Source: Butyrivibrio sp. NC3005 (GTDB lineage: Bacteria > Bacillota > Clostridia > Lachnospirales > Lachnospiraceae). Taken from it: DNA of 64,000 nucleotides. Positions 1-8,848 of this stretch are shown piece by piece. The number at the start of each line of letters is the position of its first letter. The stretch's first letter is position 1. The stretch covers positions 1-64,000 of the forward strand of contig NZ_AUKC01000007.1 in NCBI RefSeq assembly GCF_000424545.1, in the 5' to 3' direction. The notes beneath the pieces are model-generated. The model did no database searches and was not told where the DNA came from. It was given only the letters and a program-made list of their open reading frames with translations. The translations under genes and the position numbers were made by a program.

Positions 1-2
1 TA

Positions 3-311
3 TCTGAAGCTATAGGCAAAGTATCATCTTATAAGTCTAACCTTGCTAACTGGAAGTTAAATCCTACTGGTAAGAAACCCACTCTTAATAACTGTGGGTA
101 CGTGTATCCATCCTTATATCGCATAGGAATGTATAATCTCACAGACGATTATTCTGCACAGATTAAGATATACCATAACAACACATGGAATTGGCTATCC
201 ATTAGTCTTCGCAAATCAGACATGGATTATATCTATCATAGGTGTAATGATCGTAAGATGTGCGCTCCTACGCTTCAGAAACGAGGTAACAATAATGGGA
301 ACTTATCTTAA
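3..311 (+). pseudogene. IS200/IS605-family TnpB remnant, partial at left edge
   Basis: The frame is open from the left edge and ends at TAA 309-311. It reads as the N-terminal half of a TnpB/OrfB-type protein of IS200/IS605 elements: the family-typical segments KVSSYKSNLANW, NTWNWLSISLRKSD and APTLQKRG appear in order. After QKRG (about base 285) the resemblance stops and the frame runs only seven more codons. The RuvC-like catalytic part and the zinc finger are absent, so this is a dead fragment. The break falls on the ribosome binding site of the following ATPase gene, whose start lies inside this frame. Family assignment is from memory of conserved motifs. How far the element extends to the left is not visible. 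Confidence 0.75.
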
Positions 312-1953
312 CTCTGGAAACGCGCGCTTTAAACAAGCGATAGAATCTGAGATATACAGAGATAAAACAGATTTGATAATGTATATTAATTCACTTGTTC
401 TTACTGAGCAAAAATATATGTGTGTATCAAGACCTAGAAGATTTGGCAAAACAATTACGGCTAACATGCTTGCAGCATATTATGATAGGTATGCTGACAG
501 TAGGGAGCTGTTTGAAAACAAGAAAATTGCAACAGATGGAAAAGGAATAGATCAATGGGATAAATATCTTGGAAAATTTGATGTTATCAAAATAATAATG
601 ACTGATTTTGTAAAAAAAGATAAATCTGCTGAAGAAATGTTAAAAAAACTCCAGCTGCTTGTGATGAGAGATGTTCTTAATCAATATTCTGAGGTGGATT
701 TTTTTGATAGAGAAGACCTTATTCAGTCGATGTCTGATGTTTATGTGCAGACAGGACATCAATTTGTAATCATCATTGATGAGTGGGATGCAATCTTTAG
801 AGAGAATAAATCGGATGCTGAAGGTCAACGAGTGTATTTGGATTTTTTGCGTGATTGGCTTAAAGACAAAGACTATGTTGCGCTTGCTTATATGACAGGG
901 ATTCTTCCAATCAAAAAATATGGTAAGCATTCAGCGCTGAATATGTTTGATGAGTATTCCATGATTTTTCCTATGCAGATGGCGAAGTATACTGGATTCA
1001 CAGATGATGAGGTAGAAGATTTGTGTAATCAGTATGGAAGAAATCATGAGGAGATAAAAAACTGGTATGACGGATACGAAATGTATGGAATAATTCCGCC
1101 TAAATCAATGGGAGAGCAAAGTAGTAGCATCTCAGAAGAACCTGGTCAAGAAAAATGGTCGATATATAGTCCTTTATCAGTTGTGAAGGCAATTCAAACT
1201 GGTAGAATACAGAATTACTGGAATCAGACAGAAACATATCAAGCGCTGTCTGAGTATATTTGTAGGAATTACGATGGTTTAAAGGAAGATGTTGCTGTAT
1301 TAATGACAGGCAATCGAATTTCGGTATCTATTGATAATTATCAAAATGATATGACCACTTTTCATAGTAAAGATGATATTTTTACATTATTGATTCACTT
1401 GGGATATCTTGCATACGACATTGATAAAAAAGAGGTCTATATCCCAAACAACGAGATACTAGCTGAATTTGAGGCTTCTACAAAGCAGGATGATTGGAGC
1501 GTTGTTTTCAAAGCTCTCGAAAATTCACAAAAACTACTTGAAGCAACCTGGAATAAAGATGCAGCTAAGGTATCTGAATTGGTTGAAAAAGCGCATGACA
1601 AAGCAAACAATAAAACCTATAACAGTGAAGCTGCCTTGAGTTATGCAATACAATTAGCATATTATAACGCACAGAATTATTACACTTTAATCCAGGAAAT
1701 GGATACTGGTAAGGGATATGCTGATCTTGTATATATACCGTCTCCTAAATATCCAGACAAGCCAGTGCTTTTAATAGAGCTAAAATACGATAAAGATGCT
1801 GCAACAGCAATAGACCAGATTCGAAAACGTAATTATCCGGATGATCTTGAGAAGTATAAAGGGAATATTATTATCGTTGGTATAAACTATGAATGTGATG
1901 CAGGTAATAGGCAAGGTTATAAGCACCACGATTGTATAATTGAAGAAGCATAA
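295..1953 (+). CDS. AAA-ATPase-like protein with C-terminal PD-(D/E)XK nuclease-like domain
   Basis: This 552-aa protein matches the family in which an AAA-ATPase-like domain (PF09820 type) is followed by a PD-(D/E)XK domain (PF08011 type). The start MGTYLN is typical of the family and has GAGG eight bases upstream, so an upstream ATG at 247 is rejected. The unusual P-loop RPRRFGKT is at residues 46-53, and a Walker B strand ending IIIDEWD is near residue 162. The nuclease-like core is YADLVYIP near 475 and LIELKYDKD near 492, which supply the acidic and E-x-K residues. The family is found in multiple copies in many Lachnospiraceae and Bacteroidetes. Its cellular role is not established; a mobile-element or defence role is only a guess. 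The gene abuts an IS remnant and an exporter locus, consistent with an accessory region. Confidence 0.85.
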   Translation: MGTYLNSGNARFKQAIESEIYRDKTDLIMYINSLVLTEQKYMCVSRPRRFGKTITANMLAAYYDRYADSRELFENKKIATDGKGIDQWDKYLGKFDVIKIIMTDFVKKDKSAEEMLKKLQLLVMRDVLNQYSEVDFFDREDLIQSMSDVYVQTGHQFVIIIDEWDAIFRENKSDAEGQRVYLDFLRDWLKDKDYVALAYMTGILPIKKYGKHSALNMFDEYSMIFPMQMAKYTGFTDDEVEDLCNQYGRNHEEIKNWYDGYEMYGIIPPKSMGEQSSSISEEPGQEKWSIYSPLSVVKAIQTGRIQNYWNQTETYQALSEYICRNYDGLKEDVAVLMTGNRISVSIDNYQNDMTTFHSKDDIFTLLIHLGYLAYDIDKKEVYIPNNEILAEFEASTKQDDWSVVFKALENSQKLLEATWNKDAAKVSELVEKAHDKANNKTYNSEAALSYAIQLAYYNAQNYYTLIQEMDTGKGYADLVYIPSPKYPDKPVLLIELKYDKDAATAIDQIRKRNYPDDLEKYKGNIIIVGINYECDAGNRQGYKHHDCIIEEA

Positions 1954-1959
1954 AAATGA

Positions 1960-2124
1960 ATGATAATAGTAGATTTAGGATGTGCATCTGGATTATGGTT
2001 GGAACTATTAGACAAATATATACCAGACAATTGTACTTCAAGAACAGTTTTTGTGAGGTTCCGTAATCATAGGTGTATTCCTAATGATTACGGAATCTTG
2101 CTATTTAAAGGAATGATATTATGA
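1960..2124 (+). pseudogene. Fragment of a class I SAM-dependent methyltransferase (54-aa frame)
   Basis: A 54-codon frame starts at ATG 1960, seven bases after the ATPase stop. Its first part reads IIVDLGCASGLWLELLDKY, which looks like motif I (the glycine-rich SAM-binding loop) of a class I methyltransferase and the helix after it. The rest of the frame does not look like a methyltransferase. The frame ends in an ATGA overlap with the start of the ABC transporter gene (TGA 2122-2124, ATG 2121-2123). No good ribosome binding site precedes it. I read it as the remnant of a gene that once sat beside the transporter. A chance resemblance cannot be excluded for so short a match. Confidence 0.4.
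2059..2095. promoter_or_regulatory. 12-bp perfect inverted repeat upstream of the ABC exporter
   Basis: TTCCGTAATCAT (2059-2070) is exactly repeated in inverse at 2084-2095, leaving a 13-base loop that can itself close with AGG/CCT. It ends 25 bases before the first exporter gene. No T-run follows, so it is not a standard intrinsic terminator. An operator or an mRNA 5' hairpin are both possible. Confidence 0.6.
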
Positions 2125-3878
2125 CTAAAAAGAGAATAAATCCACTTTATAGGTGCATGGAATATTTAATTCCACTCACGATGTTAAAAATTATTATAGG
2201 AGCTCTTCCTGGAGCACAGATTTTAGTTCAAGCAAGGCTTATAGATAGAATAGATAGTAGATATATAGATATTACTAGTATAATTGTGGTAGCAACGGTA
2301 TATATTGTTGTTTGTTTTGGTTCATGGACAATAGATAAGCTTATAGGACTTTTAAAAAAGCTTTTAAAATCTAAATTGCATTTTTTATGTAAAACACAGT
2401 TACTAGATTTATCAATGAATGTAAATTATTCTGAGCTTGAGAATTCAGAAAACTATTATCATATAAAACGCATAATGAGTGATGCAGATACAAAGTGGTG
2501 TGATGTATATGATTCAGTTTCAAATGTATTATCTTTATTTATCAAGGTAATAAATATATTAATTATCATTGGTCAAAAAGCCTTTATATCAGCATTTATA
2601 TTGGCAGCGGCTATCATTCCAGTTGTTGGTATTACATTTTTTAATGGGAAAAGAACATATTTACTGGGAATAAAAGCAGCAAAGTCAAAAACTAAAGCTG
2701 ATTACTATTACGAATTATTGGCTGGAAGAAACAGTTCTGCAGAAAGAGGGATATTCGGATATTATCCTTTTGTGAAGAAAAGTTGGAAAAGTGAATATTA
2801 TAAGTTTATTCACAATAAAGAGAAAGCTGATAAATACTTTTATTTCTATGCTTTTTTAACGACAATATGGATTAATGCAGCTACATTATTAAGTCTTATC
2901 AGTTTGGGATTATTAGGCGCAAATGGAAAGATAACAATAGGCTTTTTTATATCAGCTGTTGGAACTATAGTGATTTTTATAAGGTCTGTCAGTAGCTCGA
3001 TAAATTTTTGCAGTAGATCAGTTAGAAAATCATTGTCTTTTTGCAAAGACTACTTCGAATTGTTTGATTTAGTACACAAGAGTAATTCTTCTTATAAAGT
3101 ATCTGAGAAAATAAATTCTATCGAACTAAAGAATCTTTCATTTAGTTATCCTAATACGAATGAGAAGATAATAGATAATATATCTGTAAAGTTAAAAGGT
3201 GGAAAAAAGTATGCTCTTGTAGGAAAAAATGGTTCTGGAAAATCTACTTTAGTGAAAATTTTGTGTGGACTATACTCTGATTACCAAGGAAAAATACTAA
3301 TTAATGGCGATGTAGAATTAAGAGATTATTTAAGTAGAATAGGTGTTGTTTTTCAAGATTTTGGAATGTACAAGTTTTCTATTGCAGATAATATATGCAT
3401 GGGCAGTAAAAGAAAAGAAGACAAAATAAATGAAGTACTTAAGCTTGTTGGACTTAAAGATTTCGTGGATAATCTACCAGACGGACTTGATACAGAACTA
3501 GGGAAGATATATATAAATGGAATTGAATTATCTACAGGACAGTGGCAAAGACTTGCTCTTGCAAGGTTGTTATATAGTTCAAAAGATTTATGCATCTTGG
3601 ATGAACCTACAGCTTCATTAGACCCAGAAGGTGAAAATTTTCTATTTAGTCAATTTAAAAAAATTTGTGGAAATAGAACAGTATTATTTATTAGTCATAG
3701 ACTTGGAATGACAAAACTGGCAGATACAATTTTGGTATTAAATAATCACAAATTGGAGCAGATAGGGACTTTTTCTGAACTCATTCAAGATGAAAATGGT
3801 CTGTTCTATAAAATGTACAAAATGCAGGAATGGTGGTATGACAAGAATGTTGAACAAAATACGGTTTATTCTCAGTAA
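2121..3878 (+). CDS. ABC exporter half-transporter (permease fused to ATPase), subunit 1
   Basis: This 585-aa protein has an N-terminal six-helix exporter domain (about residues 10-320) and a C-terminal nucleotide-binding domain. Walker A GKNGSGKST is near residue 368, the signature STGQWQRLALAR near 470, Walker B ILDEPTASLD near 493, and the switch histidine in FISHR near 524. The signature starts STGQ instead of SGGQ. The GQWQR form is common in exporters of bacteriocins and other modified peptides (from memory), so an exported peptide is a possible substrate, but no precursor peptide was found nearby. AAAGGA precedes the ATG. The next gene overlaps its 3' end by 41 bases in another frame, so the two products very likely form a heterodimer. 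Confidence 0.9.
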   Translation: MTKKRINPLYRCMEYLIPLTMLKIIIGALPGAQILVQARLIDRIDSRYIDITSIIVVATVYIVVCFGSWTIDKLIGLLKKLLKSKLHFLCKTQLLDLSMNVNYSELENSENYYHIKRIMSDADTKWCDVYDSVSNVLSLFIKVINILIIIGQKAFISAFILAAAIIPVVGITFFNGKRTYLLGIKAAKSKTKADYYYELLAGRNSSAERGIFGYYPFVKKSWKSEYYKFIHNKEKADKYFYFYAFLTTIWINAATLLSLISLGLLGANGKITIGFFISAVGTIVIFIRSVSSSINFCSRSVRKSLSFCKDYFELFDLVHKSNSSYKVSEKINSIELKNLSFSYPNTNEKIIDNISVKLKGGKKYALVGKNGSGKSTLVKILCGLYSDYQGKILINGDVELRDYLSRIGVVFQDFGMYKFSIADNICMGSKRKEDKINEVLKLVGLKDFVDNLPDGLDTELGKIYINGIELSTGQWQRLALARLLYSSKDLCILDEPTASLDPEGENFLFSQFKKICGNRTVLFISHRLGMTKLADTILVLNNHKLEQIGTFSELIQDENGLFYKMYKMQEWWYDKNVEQNTVYSQ

Positions 3879-5619
3879 ATTAAAAAAGTGTAGTACAAAA
3901 TCTATTTTACTATGCTGCCTTGGAGCATTTCTGGAATGTGTTTTCTCAATTCTTATAATAGTAAAATCGCAGAAAGTATTTGATGAATTTGGAAGGAGTA
4001 ATGATTATAAGAAAATAATAATTGGTGTGACAGTCCTTTCTTTATATTACATTGCGTCAAACTCATTTATGATAATAAATAATTATTATTATGGGAAAGT
4101 CGAAAATGAATTAAGACAGATATTTCTTGCAGCTTTAGCAGATAAAATAAATACGATTCATGTAGGATGTTTTGAAAAAATCTCATTCAATAATGAGGTG
4201 TCTAAAGCAAAAGATGGTATAGATGGAATGCTAAAAATAGTAATTAGTATGATAATGCTTCCCTTTTTTTACATACCTTATTTTACTTTCTTGACACTAT
4301 ACTTTTTGAATATTTATTCATCCCTTGCTATAGTGATGGTTTTAATATTTGTTCCTACTGCGATTGGTCAATATCTAAAGTATTCAAGTCAAAAAAAATT
4401 TGTGGATAGTACAGTACTTTTACATAGGCAAACTGAAGAATTTGAAAATTGTATTTTGGGACTTGCCACTAATAAAGATATTAGAGCTAATAACTGGAAG
4501 AGTTTTTTATTAAATAAAAGCTATGAGTCTTTTACAAAGTATTCAAAAAAATATAGTAGAAAAGAATTAAGAATTTCTTTGGTAGATATAGCCTTTAGAG
4601 TTATTACTTTTGGCGGATATGCTGCAATTATTGTTTTAGTAGTATTTTTCAAAATCGAAGGGAAGATTTCAATAGGTGTATGTGCGGCTGTTTTTCAATC
4701 GCTTGTATATATTTTCAATATTTTTGATGAATTCTTTGGTTATCAGTTAGGAGAAATAAGCGAGGGAATGGCAGGATTTTCGCTTTATTGGAATTTTATA
4801 ACTAAAAATTTTTCTTTTAATGAAACTAAAAAAATAGATGATCATGTACAAAAACATGGTAAATGCAGTTTTTTGCCAGAAATTGATAAACTATTATTCA
4901 AGCTTGAAAACGTTAGTTTTAGCTATGATGACTCAGATGCAAAAGTATTGAATAATATAAATTTAGAGATGAACAAGAATGAAGTGTTGGCAATTGTAGG
5001 TGATAATGGAGCTGGCAAAACAACACTTTCTAAGATTTTATTAGGAATATTAAGACCATCTTCTGGAAATATATATTTCAATGAGGATGGACATAAATCA
5101 GCTATCTTGCAGAATTTTCAAAAGTATAAAATGACATTAAAGGACAATATTTTACTAAGTGATTTTAAAAATGAGGATAATGACAGGATTATACAGTTGA
5201 AAGAAGATTTTGGAATTAACAGCAATTTAGACGATTTGCTTTCTGCGGAATTCGGTGGAAAAGACATTTCTGGTGGACAGTGGCAAAGACTTGCGCTGGC
5301 AAGAGGTTTTTATTCAGAATCTAATTTGCTGGTTCTAGATGAACCCACTTCTGCAATTGATCCTATTGAAGAAAATAGATTTATAAGTCAGTTAAAGAGG
5401 TTGTTCAAGGATAAATCAATTGTATTTATTACTCATAAAGTTGCTTCAGCGCAAATTGCAGATAGAGTAATTGTCATGAGAAAGGGAAGAATCGTAGAGG
5501 AGGGTACGTTCGCGCAGCTAATCAAGCAAAAAGGAATACTATTCTCTATGATGGATGTGCAGGCAAGACAATTAAGCCTGGCAAACGTTACTCTGGAAAG
5601 AGAGGGCGGTACCCATTAA
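3838..5619 (+). CDS. ABC exporter half-transporter (permease fused to ATPase), subunit 2
   Basis: This 593-aa partner of the preceding half-transporter has the same layout. Hydrophobic segments lie in about residues 20-300. Walker A GDNGAGKTT is near 389, signature SGGQWQRLALAR near 478, Walker B LLVLDEPTSAID near 498, and FITHK near 531. I chose ATG 3838 because AGGA lies eight bases upstream; the longer frame from 3790 has no ribosome binding site. The start lies inside the previous gene (41-base overlap), implying translational coupling. The 3' end overlaps the oppositely oriented TetR gene by 32 bases, so the loci are convergent. Codon use here is strongly AT-biased (many ATA, AGA, TTA), unlike pgi or pflB, consistent with an acquired region. 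Confidence 0.9.
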   Translation: MTRMLNKIRFILSKLKKCSTKSILLCCLGAFLECVFSILIIVKSQKVFDEFGRSNDYKKIIIGVTVLSLYYIASNSFMIINNYYYGKVENELRQIFLAALADKINTIHVGCFEKISFNNEVSKAKDGIDGMLKIVISMIMLPFFYIPYFTFLTLYFLNIYSSLAIVMVLIFVPTAIGQYLKYSSQKKFVDSTVLLHRQTEEFENCILGLATNKDIRANNWKSFLLNKSYESFTKYSKKYSRKELRISLVDIAFRVITFGGYAAIIVLVVFFKIEGKISIGVCAAVFQSLVYIFNIFDEFFGYQLGEISEGMAGFSLYWNFITKNFSFNETKKIDDHVQKHGKCSFLPEIDKLLFKLENVSFSYDDSDAKVLNNINLEMNKNEVLAIVGDNGAGKTTLSKILLGILRPSSGNIYFNEDGHKSAILQNFQKYKMTLKDNILLSDFKNEDNDRIIQLKEDFGINSNLDDLLSAEFGGKDISGGQWQRLALARGFYSESNLLVLDEPTSAIDPIEENRFISQLKRLFKDKSIVFITHKVASAQIADRVIVMRKGRIVEEGTFAQLIKQKGILFSMMDVQARQLSLANVTLEREGGTH

Positions 5620-6166
5620 GGAAGATGTATGACAAATATTGTGCGACATTTTTTTCATCAGCTACAAAATCATCCATTGACCACTTATGCAATATACCAA
5701 CAACTCCTCCTATGGAATAGGCTATTGCGTAGGAGGTTAGTTCTTTATCCTGATGCATGTCTTTTGACGTAGGAGAGACTTCCCTAGCATATTTATGAAA
5801 CATGGTCAGAGATTTTTCTAGAAAATCCGATGCTTCAGGTCTTTTGAAGATATCAGCAAGAAATTTATTATTTTTTGTATAATTGCATAATGACAGAAAA
5901 AAAGAATAGCAGATTTGAGAGCTTCCCTCTGGGTGGAAGCTCTTCATTATGCGAAAAATTTCATCTATCGTTTTATCTTCCATTGCATTGATGAAAGATG
6001 GCATGTCTTCATAGTGATTGTAAAAAGTACTTCGAACGATTCCAGCGCGTCTGGTAATGTCAGCAACTGTAATATGCCATGCATCTTTTTCGTAGGATAA
6101 CTGAAAGAAAGCCTGTGTTATAGCTTCTTCTACAACCTGGTATCGTTCATCTGTAACTGTCTGCAT
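5588..6166 (-). CDS. TetR/AcrR-family transcriptional regulator
   Basis: This 192-aa protein starts at the minus-strand ATG 6166-6164, with GGAG seven bases upstream. A longer frame to 6232 has no such site. The N-terminal helix-turn-helix reads ITVADITRRAGIVRSTFYNHY (split here as ITVADITRRAG then IVRSTFYNHY), which is characteristic of TetR proteins. The C-terminal half should hold the ligand and dimer region. It lies about 100 bases downstream of the condensation-domain gene on the same strand and probably shares its transcript. It may control that gene, the convergent ABC exporter, or both. Its last 32 bases overlap the exporter gene on the other strand. Confidence 0.85.
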   Translation of the reverse strand: MQTVTDERYQVVEEAITQAFFQLSYEKDAWHITVADITRRAGIVRSTFYNHYEDMPSFINAMEDKTIDEIFRIMKSFHPEGSSQICYSFFLSLCNYTKNNKFLADIFKRPEASDFLEKSLTMFHKYAREVSPTSKDMHQDKELTSYAIAYSIGGVVGILHKWSMDDFVADEKNVAQYLSYIFLNGYRPLFPE

Positions 6167-6268
6167 AGTGTATCTCCATAGATTAAGTAAAGGCGAAAAG
6201 GTGTCAAAAATATGTGAAGTTAGTGAAAACATCTTTGGTTTAGGTTAAAAGAATTAACATAATTTAAT

Positions 6269-7657
6269 TTAAACTTCTGAAATGATTTCGTCAACTTCTT
6301 TTTCTGGAGAACTGATTCCTGCAAAAAGTATTCGCATTAAATAGTAGTAGACAAGCTCCATATCATGGTCATTTAAATGAGCTACCTGATAATGGAAAGA
6401 AAACTGCATTTCGCCGCTTCCTGTATGAGAAACAGTCAGATACAGTTTCTTGGTGGCGGCGCCGTTTGCAAACCAAATGCTGTGCTGCGGAATAGATGCA
6501 ATAATAGGGTTCATAGCTTTGGATGGAAGTGGCTGGTATGTCAGATATACACTTTCATATGTTGTGTTATCTGGAGTGTGATAGCGTTTTTGAATTTCTT
6601 CTTGAATAAGTGCAGGGTCATAATTGCAGTGCATGTAGACATGGTTTTGCATATCCTGAACGATATTGGCAGCATTAATAAACGAAGTAGAGGAAGGAAT
6701 AACTGTTCTGCATGGAAACATCATGGTGCGGCTGCTTCCTGAAGTCCACTGCTTTGGAGTAACTCTTCGTGAAACAAAGTTTTCAATTGTAATATCTTCC
6801 TGTCTATCATTAACTTTTGAAAGGTATGTCCTAAGCCCTAGGAGAAGCAGGTTTGTCATGGAGATTTTGTTGTTTTTGCAAAAATCTATAAGACGATTAC
6901 TGCTGTCTGTTTCTAGATAAAAATCTTTTACTGCAACTTTCAGGTTGTCCATCTCTATATCAGCAGAACGTAGAGTATCATTGTGGTGTTTTTTTCTGGA
7001 ATTTTCCAGAACTTCTTTTCCCTGAATATCGCTATAAAGAGGCTCGCCATATTTATCTAAAAGGTTATCCCAGAAATTTTTGTCATCATTAAATCTATGA
7101 GGTGTTGTGGCTCTTCTAATATCCTGCTCAAGAGTTTCTGTATAAGATGCAGGTGCATCTGGGAATGGAGTATTGAAACTGTAATGGCAATACAATTCCA
7201 TAAGGTCATTCATCATGATGATAATTCCGGCAGAGTCAAGTAGTCTATGATCAACATGCAGGAAAAAGCCATAGTAGTTATCAGGAAGTTTGAGCATGGT
7301 AACTGTGAACATAGGAGAGTCTGTCAGGTCAAGTGTTTCGTAAGCCCATTTTTGCATGATTTCATCAGCTTTGTTCATGGACATATTCGATAAATCGACA
7401 AATGGAATATCACGGTCATCGCTATTAACAATATATTGTGAAATACTGCCTTTGGAATCAGGTTTTGTGAAGCGAACTCTGAGGCACTCACAGCGTTCTA
7501 TTTCCATACGGATACACTTTTGTAATAATTCGAAATCAAGCTGAATCTGCAGGGAAGCGACTACGCTTATACCTGCGACTTGCTGGGTATGATATTGCTT
7601 AATCCAGCGATAATGGATAAGTTGAGAAGCTGTTAGTGGGTACAATTTCTTTTTCAT
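6269..7657 (-). CDS. Condensation-domain / acyltransferase-like protein
   Basis: This 462-aa protein begins MKKKLYPLTASQ with a strong AGGAGG just upstream on the minus strand. The motif HVDHRLLDSAG near residue 135 matches the HHxxxDG active-site signature of nonribosomal peptide synthetase condensation domains and related acyltransferases, with HVDHxxxD as the variant here. The protein is one condensation-type fold long and no carrier, adenylation or thioesterase domain is nearby. It is therefore more likely a stand-alone acyl or alcohol acyltransferase than part of an assembly line. It is followed by a TetR gene on the same strand. The convergent neighbour is a two-subunit exporter, so a made-and-exported acylated product is possible but unproven. 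Confidence 0.75.
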   Translation of the reverse strand: MKKKLYPLTASQLIHYRWIKQYHTQQVAGISVVASLQIQLDFELLQKCIRMEIERCECLRVRFTKPDSKGSISQYIVNSDDRDIPFVDLSNMSMNKADEIMQKWAYETLDLTDSPMFTVTMLKLPDNYYGFFLHVDHRLLDSAGIIIMMNDLMELYCHYSFNTPFPDAPASYTETLEQDIRRATTPHRFNDDKNFWDNLLDKYGEPLYSDIQGKEVLENSRKKHHNDTLRSADIEMDNLKVAVKDFYLETDSSNRLIDFCKNNKISMTNLLLLGLRTYLSKVNDRQEDITIENFVSRRVTPKQWTSGSSRTMMFPCRTVIPSSTSFINAANIVQDMQNHVYMHCNYDPALIQEEIQKRYHTPDNTTYESVYLTYQPLPSKAMNPIIASIPQHSIWFANGAATKKLYLTVSHTGSGEMQFSFHYQVAHLNDHDMELVYYYLMRILFAGISSPEKEVDEIISEV

Positions 7658-7824
7658 ATCTTCCTCCTGGCATTGCAAAATTACGATTATTCAACTGTTT
7701 GAAGTTTAACAGCGTTTGGATTGGAACGCAATATGGATAAAGAGTAATCGAACACATGAATATAAAGTGTAGTCTATCGTGTGACAGTACAAGACTGGAA
7801 TTTGTCATCAGAACAATTTTGTCA

Positions 7825-7852
7825 TAATAAAATATCAATATTATTCCGATAT
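7825..7852 (+). promoter_or_regulatory. Weak sigma-28-like promoter candidate
   Basis: TAAT, 16 bases, then TCCGATAT. The -10 half is close to the sigma-28 form GCCGATAA, but the -35 half is only TAAT. The arrangement resembles the better sites at 50217, 58076 and 59351. It would place the 7949 gene in the motility regulon. Confidence 0.3.
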
Positions 7853-7880
7853 ATAAGTACAAAGGTAAAATAAAAAAATA

Positions 7881-7905
7881 CCTGCAATTGTGCTGGGATT
7901 GCAGG
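7881..7905. terminator. Hairpin with U-run only on the minus strand
   Basis: CCTGCAAT and ATTGCAGG pair over a nine-base loop. The A-rich stretch before it becomes a T-run when read on the minus strand, so it looks like an intrinsic terminator pointing left, ahead of the condensation-protein gene. On the plus strand it would lie in the leader of the 7949 gene. Confidence 0.45.
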
Positions 7906-7948
7906 ATGAAAAATTAATTAAGCATTATTGCTTGGAAAAGAGGTGTAT

Positions 7949-8722
7949 ATGGGTATTGAGAATACATCTGCTATTCAAGAAACTTTTCAGGCATATAAAG
8001 ATACGCCGGTTGCAAAGACAGATAATAAGAATAATAAAGTTACATCGAAGTATGGCAAAAGCATTGGCGATGTAAAATTATCTGAGCAGGGCGAAAAGTA
8101 CTATGAACAGCTGAAAAAGAAGTTTTCGAACATGGAGTTTATCCTTGTAAGTAAGGATAAGAAAGCAGAAGTTGAAGCAAATGCAGCAAGATATGCAAGA
8201 CCTGACAAAACTGTCGTTTTGATAGATGATGAAAAAATAGAGCAGATGGCAGCAGATCCTCAGTATGCAAAGAAGATTGAAGGCGTCATCTCAAATGCAG
8301 CTAGTAGCTTGGAACAGATGCAGAAAAAGATGGGAAATGACCCTAATGTTAAGGGCTATGGAATGCAGATAAATGATGATGGAACAGCTTCTTATTTTGC
8401 AGTATTAAAAAAGTCATCGGCTGCTCAGAAACAGCGTATAGAGAAGCAGGCTCAAAAGAAAGCCGAGCAGAAAAAGGCAGATAAAAAAGAAGCAGCTAAA
8501 AAGGCTGAAGAAAAGCGGATTGAGGATAGAAAACAAGAGAAATCAGAAAAAGTAAAAGATGATGAAAAAGAGTGGAAATCTGAGAATACGGTTAAAATAA
8601 CTGCCAACTCTGTTGACGAGCTCATGCAGAAAATAACAGATTTTTATCAGCAGGAAAGAACTAATCAGGTAATGACAGATGACGAAAAGAAGGTTGGACA
8701 AAACTTTGATTTGTCATTATAG
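7949..8722 (+). CDS. Uncharacterised charged protein (resembles DUF6033 family)
   Basis: This 257-aa protein has no signal peptide or membrane segment. ATG 7949 follows AGAGG at a normal distance; an upstream TTG or ATG is less likely. Residues about 40-150 look globular (KKFSNMEFILVSKDKK, TVVLIDDEKIEQMAAD). A very Lys/Glu/Ala-rich stretch around 165-215 is likely a long helix or coiled coil. From memory the globular part resembles proteins labelled DUF6033 in Lachnospiraceae. Function is unknown. A sigma-28-like promoter may lie upstream, and a strong terminator follows, so the gene is probably transcribed alone. Confidence 0.7.
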   Translation: MGIENTSAIQETFQAYKDTPVAKTDNKNNKVTSKYGKSIGDVKLSEQGEKYYEQLKKKFSNMEFILVSKDKKAEVEANAARYARPDKTVVLIDDEKIEQMAADPQYAKKIEGVISNAASSLEQMQKKMGNDPNVKGYGMQINDDGTASYFAVLKKSSAAQKQRIEKQAQKKAEQKKADKKEAAKKAEEKRIEDRKQEKSEKVKDDEKEWKSENTVKITANSVDELMQKITDFYQQERTNQVMTDDEKKVGQNFDLSL

Positions 8723-8752
8723 TTGTTTCTGTCTATATTAAAACAATATATT

Positions 8753-8801
8753 CGGGATGATTTTGGAATAACACATTCTAAAATCATCCCGACTTTTCTT
8801 T
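8753..8801 (+). terminator. Intrinsic terminator
   Basis: CGGGATGATTTT pairs perfectly with AAAATCATCCCG (8780-8791) over a 15-base loop and is followed by a T-rich tract. It ends the 7949 transcript. Confidence 0.85.
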
Positions 8802-8848
8802 TGACTTAGCTGGGGAGCTTGTTAAAAATCTATATTTTTGGTTGTTGC

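Noticed and set aside
640-930. Many antisense open frames across real genes (for example here, and in sbcC and pflB)
   Set aside because: They mirror strongly coding frames on the other strand, lack ribosome binding sites and show no family motifs.
1956-2066. 36-codon frame between the ATPase and exporter genes
   Set aside because: No ribosome binding site, no recognisable motif, and it overlaps the better-supported methyltransferase-like frame in another phase.
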